From: CAWHXG01 sp963833235
GTDB lineage: Bacteria; Pseudomonadota; Alphaproteobacteria; Rhodobacterales; Rhodobacteraceae
Length of the DNA stretch: 64,000 bases
Direction of reading: 5' to 3'
NCBI GenBank assembly: GCA_963833235.1
Contig: CAWHXG010000004.1
Span: 248,001-312,000, forward strand
The notes under the pieces were generated by a model. The model saw only the letters and a list, made by a program, of their open reading frames with translations, was not told where the DNA came from and did not search any database. This document shows, one piece after another, positions 61,689-64,000 of the stretch. Numbering within the stretch: the first letter of the stretch is position 1; each line of letters opens with the position of its first letter. The position numbers and the translations under genes are program-made.

Positions 61689-63260
61689 GTGAAATTCGGC
61701 GTTCCGGCAGAGATTTTCGAGGGCGAGGCGCGGGTTGCGCTGACGCCAGACAGCGCGGCGCAGCTCGGGAAGCTGGGACACGCGCCGGGGATCGAGGCCG
61801 GCGCCGGGGCGCATGCGGGTTTCTCTGACGACGCCTACCGGGCGGCCGGGGTCGAGGTGCTGGACGGTGCCGCAGCCCTTTGGGACTGGGCGGAGGTGGT
61901 GGCCAAGGTCCGCCCGCCGACGGACGGCGAGGTGGGCCGCCTGCGCCAGGGGCAGACGCTGATCTCGTTCTTCTACCCCGCTTCCAACGAGGCGCTGATG
62001 AAGGCCGCCGCCGAGACCGGCGCGACCATCGTGGCGATGGACATGGTGCCGCGGATCAGCCGGGCGCAGAAGATGGACGCGCTGAGCTCGATGGCCAACA
62101 TCGCCGGCTACCGCGCGGTGATCGAGGCGGGCAGCAACTTCGGGCGGTTCTTCACCGGCCAGGTGACCGCCGCCGGCAAGGTGCCGCCCGCCAAGGTGCT
62201 GGTGGTGGGCGCCGGCGTGGCGGGGCTGGCGGCGATCGGCACCTCGACCTCGCTGGGCGCGATCACCTATGCTTTCGACGTGCGGCCGGAGGTGTCGGAG
62301 CAGATCGAGAGCATGGGCGCGGAATTCGTGTTCCTCGACTTCGAGGACACGCAGGACAGCTCGGGCTCGGGCGGCTATGCGGCGCCGTCCTCGCCGGAAT
62401 TCCAGGAAAAGCAGCTTGCGAAGTTCCGCGAGATGGCGCCCGAGATCGACATCGTCATCACCACGGCGCTGATCCCGGGCCGCGACGCGCCGATCCTGTG
62501 GACGAAGGACATGGTGGCGGCGATGAAGCCGGGCTCGGTGATCGTGGATCTTGCGGCGGAGCGCGGCGGCAACTGCGAGCTGACGGTGAAGGACGACAAG
62601 ATCGTCAGCGACAACGGCGTGACCATCGTGGGCTACACCGATTTCCCCAGCCGGATGGCGGCGCAGTCGAGCACGCTCTATTCCACGAACGTGCGCCACA
62701 TGATGGCTGATCTGACACCCGAGAAAGACGGTACGCTCAAGCACAACATGGACGACGACGTGATCCGCGGCGCCACCATCGCCCATGGCGGGGAGGTGAC
62801 CTATCCGCCGCCGAAGCCGAAGGTGGCGGCCATCGCCGCGGCGAAGCCGAAGGAAAAGGTGAAGCCGCCTACGCTGGAGGAACGCAAGGCCGCCGAGGCC
62901 GCCGCCTTCCGGGCCGCGACCCGCAGCCAGGTGACGCTGCTGGTGGCGGGCGCCGCGGTGATCGGCGCGATCGGGTTCTTCGCGCCGGCCAGCTTCATGT
63001 CGCATCTGATCGTCTTCGCGCTGGCCTGCTTCATAGGGTTCCAGGTGATCTGGAACGTCAGCCACGCGCTTCACACGCCCTTGATGGCGGTGACCAACGC
63101 GATCTCGGGGATCGTCATCCTGGGCGCGCTGCTGCAGGTAGGGTCGGGCAGTTTCCTTGTGGCGACGCTGGCCAGCATCTCGATCCTGATCGCGACCATC
63201 AACATCGTCGGCGGCTTCCTGGTGACGCGCCGGATGCTTGCCATGTTCCAGAAATCCTGA
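61689..63260 (+). CDS. pntA: NAD(P) transhydrogenase alpha subunit, fused domains I and II-a
   Basis: A 523-aa subunit of the proton-translocating transhydrogenase, which uses the proton gradient to reduce NADP+ with NADH. The cytosolic NAD-binding domain begins VPAEIFEGEARVALTPDS and includes FYPASNEALMKAAAETGA and the Rossmann loop VVGAGVAGLAAIGT. DIVITTALIPGRDAP and VDLAAERGGNCEL follow. The C-terminal four hydrophobic segments form the first membrane part. The start is a GTG at 61689 after GAGAGGG. pntB begins 13 bases later. Confidence 0.95.
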   Translation: MKFGVPAEIFEGEARVALTPDSAAQLGKLGHAPGIEAGAGAHAGFSDDAYRAAGVEVLDGAAALWDWAEVVAKVRPPTDGEVGRLRQGQTLISFFYPASNEALMKAAAETGATIVAMDMVPRISRAQKMDALSSMANIAGYRAVIEAGSNFGRFFTGQVTAAGKVPPAKVLVVGAGVAGLAAIGTSTSLGAITYAFDVRPEVSEQIESMGAEFVFLDFEDTQDSSGSGGYAAPSSPEFQEKQLAKFREMAPEIDIVITTALIPGRDAPILWTKDMVAAMKPGSVIVDLAAERGGNCELTVKDDKIVSDNGVTIVGYTDFPSRMAAQSSTLYSTNVRHMMADLTPEKDGTLKHNMDDDVIRGATIAHGGEVTYPPPKPKVAAIAAAKPKEKVKPPTLEERKAAEAAAFRAATRSQVTLLVAGAAVIGAIGFFAPASFMSHLIVFALACFIGFQVIWNVSHALHTPLMAVTNAISGIVILGALLQVGSGSFLVATLASISILIATINIVGGFLVTRRMLAMFQKS

Positions 63261-63273
63261 AGGGCCCGACATC

Positions 63274-64000
63274 ATGAGCATCGGTCTTACCTCCGCGGCC
63301 TATATCGCCGCCGCGGTTCTGTTCATCCTGTCGCTGGGCGGCCTGTCGGGGCAGGAGAGCGCCAAGCGCGCCGTCTGGTACGGGATCGTCGGCATGGCGC
63401 TGGCGGTGGCGGCCACCGTCTTCGGGCCCGGCATGGGGCATCTCTTCATCGTCGGGCTGATGGTCGCCATCGGTGCTGCGGCGGGGGTGGTGGTGGCCAC
63501 CCGCGTCGGCATGACGGACATGCCGCAGCTGGTCGCGGCGCTGCACAGCTTCGTGGGGCTCGCGGCCGTCTTCATCGGGATCAACGCCGATCTGGAGCTG
63601 GGTCGCGTGATGGCCGCGAAGGCCGCGGTGCTGGCCGATCCGGCGGTGCAGCTGGCGGTGTTCCGGGGCTTCGCCGCGACGCTGGCGGAGAAGACCGGCG
63701 CCGAGATTAGGATCCTGCGCACCGAGGTGTTCCTAGGCGTCTTCATCGGCGCGGTGACCTTCACCGGCTCCATCGTCGCCTTCGGCAAGCTGGCCGGCAA
63801 GCTCGACGGCAAGCCGACGCAGCTGCCGGGCGGGCATCTGCTGAACGCGGGTGCGGGTCTGCTCTGCCTGTTCCTGGGCGTGCTCTACGTGGGCGGCGCG
63901 GGGATCTGGGCGATCCTGCTGATCGGGCTGATCGCGGGCTTCATCGGCTACCACCTGATCATGGGGATCGGCGGCGCCGACATGCCGGTGGTCGTCTCGA
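63274..64000 (+). CDS. pntB: NAD(P) transhydrogenase beta subunit, 3' end outside the window
   Basis: The N-terminal 242 codons of PntB, truncated by the window end. Seen are a run of membrane helices (LTSAAYIAAAVLFILSL; GIVGMALAVAATVFG; VGLMVAIGAAAGVVVA) and the conserved MTDMPQLVAALHSFVGLAAVFIG with the proton-pathway His. RILRTEVFLGVFIGAVTFTG and ADMPVVVS follow at the end. The NADP-binding domain III should follow beyond 64000. It is cotranscribed with pntA. Confidence 0.95.
   Translation, partial: MSIGLTSAAYIAAAVLFILSLGGLSGQESAKRAVWYGIVGMALAVAATVFGPGMGHLFIVGLMVAIGAAAGVVVATRVGMTDMPQLVAALHSFVGLAAVFIGINADLELGRVMAAKAAVLADPAVQLAVFRGFAATLAEKTGAEIRILRTEVFLGVFIGAVTFTGSIVAFGKLAGKLDGKPTQLPGGHLLNAGAGLLCLFLGVLYVGGAGIWAILLIGLIAGFIGYHLIMGIGGADMPVVVS

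Overview
The window is chromosomal DNA of a high-GC alphaproteobacterium, most likely order Rhodobacterales. The evidence is the gene order of a complete division and cell-wall (dcw) cluster followed by lpxC, bamD and recN, a hisB-hisH-hisA/hisF-hisE cluster, a cobalt-chelatase CobST pair, a GAAC-N7-GAAC LexA box, a VPLPA-type C-terminal sorting signal, a CCUCCUCCC-hairpin small RNA of the Rhodobacter CcsR type, and tRNA and protein sequences typical of that order. Genus cannot be fixed from the sequence alone.

Layout. Bases 1-3730 hold a truncated rhomboid protease, a tRNA-Leu(UAA) split by a group I intron, an Ldh-family oxidoreductase, an oddly folded tRNA-Tyr, rlmB and a CoA-binding protein. 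Bases 3743-7736 carry histidine biosynthesis on the minus strand, with a DUF302 protein inserted on the plus strand, and tRNA-Gly. Bases 7853-14686 hold pyruvate carboxylase (frameshifted), a short-chain dehydrogenase and a UvrD/PcrA helicase behind a LexA box. The 0.9-kb gap that follows carries a candidate sRNA and a six-repeat MraZ operator.

Bases 15622-36704 are the dcw cluster: mraZ, rsmH, ftsL, ftsI, murE, murF, mraY, murD, ftsW, murG, murC, murB, ddl, ftsQ, ftsA, ftsZ and lpxC. Most neighbours are coupled by ATGA/GTGA overlaps, so peptidoglycan precursor synthesis and divisome assembly look co-expressed. bamD, recN and a ClC channel follow.

Bases 41182-49582 contain DUF427, an aminopeptidase P, cobT, a secreted acidic protein, cobS, a DnaJ-domain protein, BolA and two small proteins. 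Bases 50313-64000 contain gatB, a VPLPA-CTERM protein, a lytic transglycosylase, an acyltransferase, a PfpI protein, pepN, small proteins, a class-I glutamine amidotransferase, a D-lyxose isomerase-like cupin, a GNAT enzyme and pntA/pntB (cut by the window end).

Three genes (pyc, murG, lpxC), at least two of them normally essential, have single-base shifts at short homopolymers, and murB lacks a normal start codon. This looks more like residual sequencing error than decay, and these reading frames should be checked. The most unusual items are the intron-bearing tRNA-Leu, three 140-bp in-phase tandem units resembling the MurB N-terminus ahead of murB, the sRNA with two anti-Shine-Dalgarno hairpins, and the long-D-stem tRNA-Tyr.
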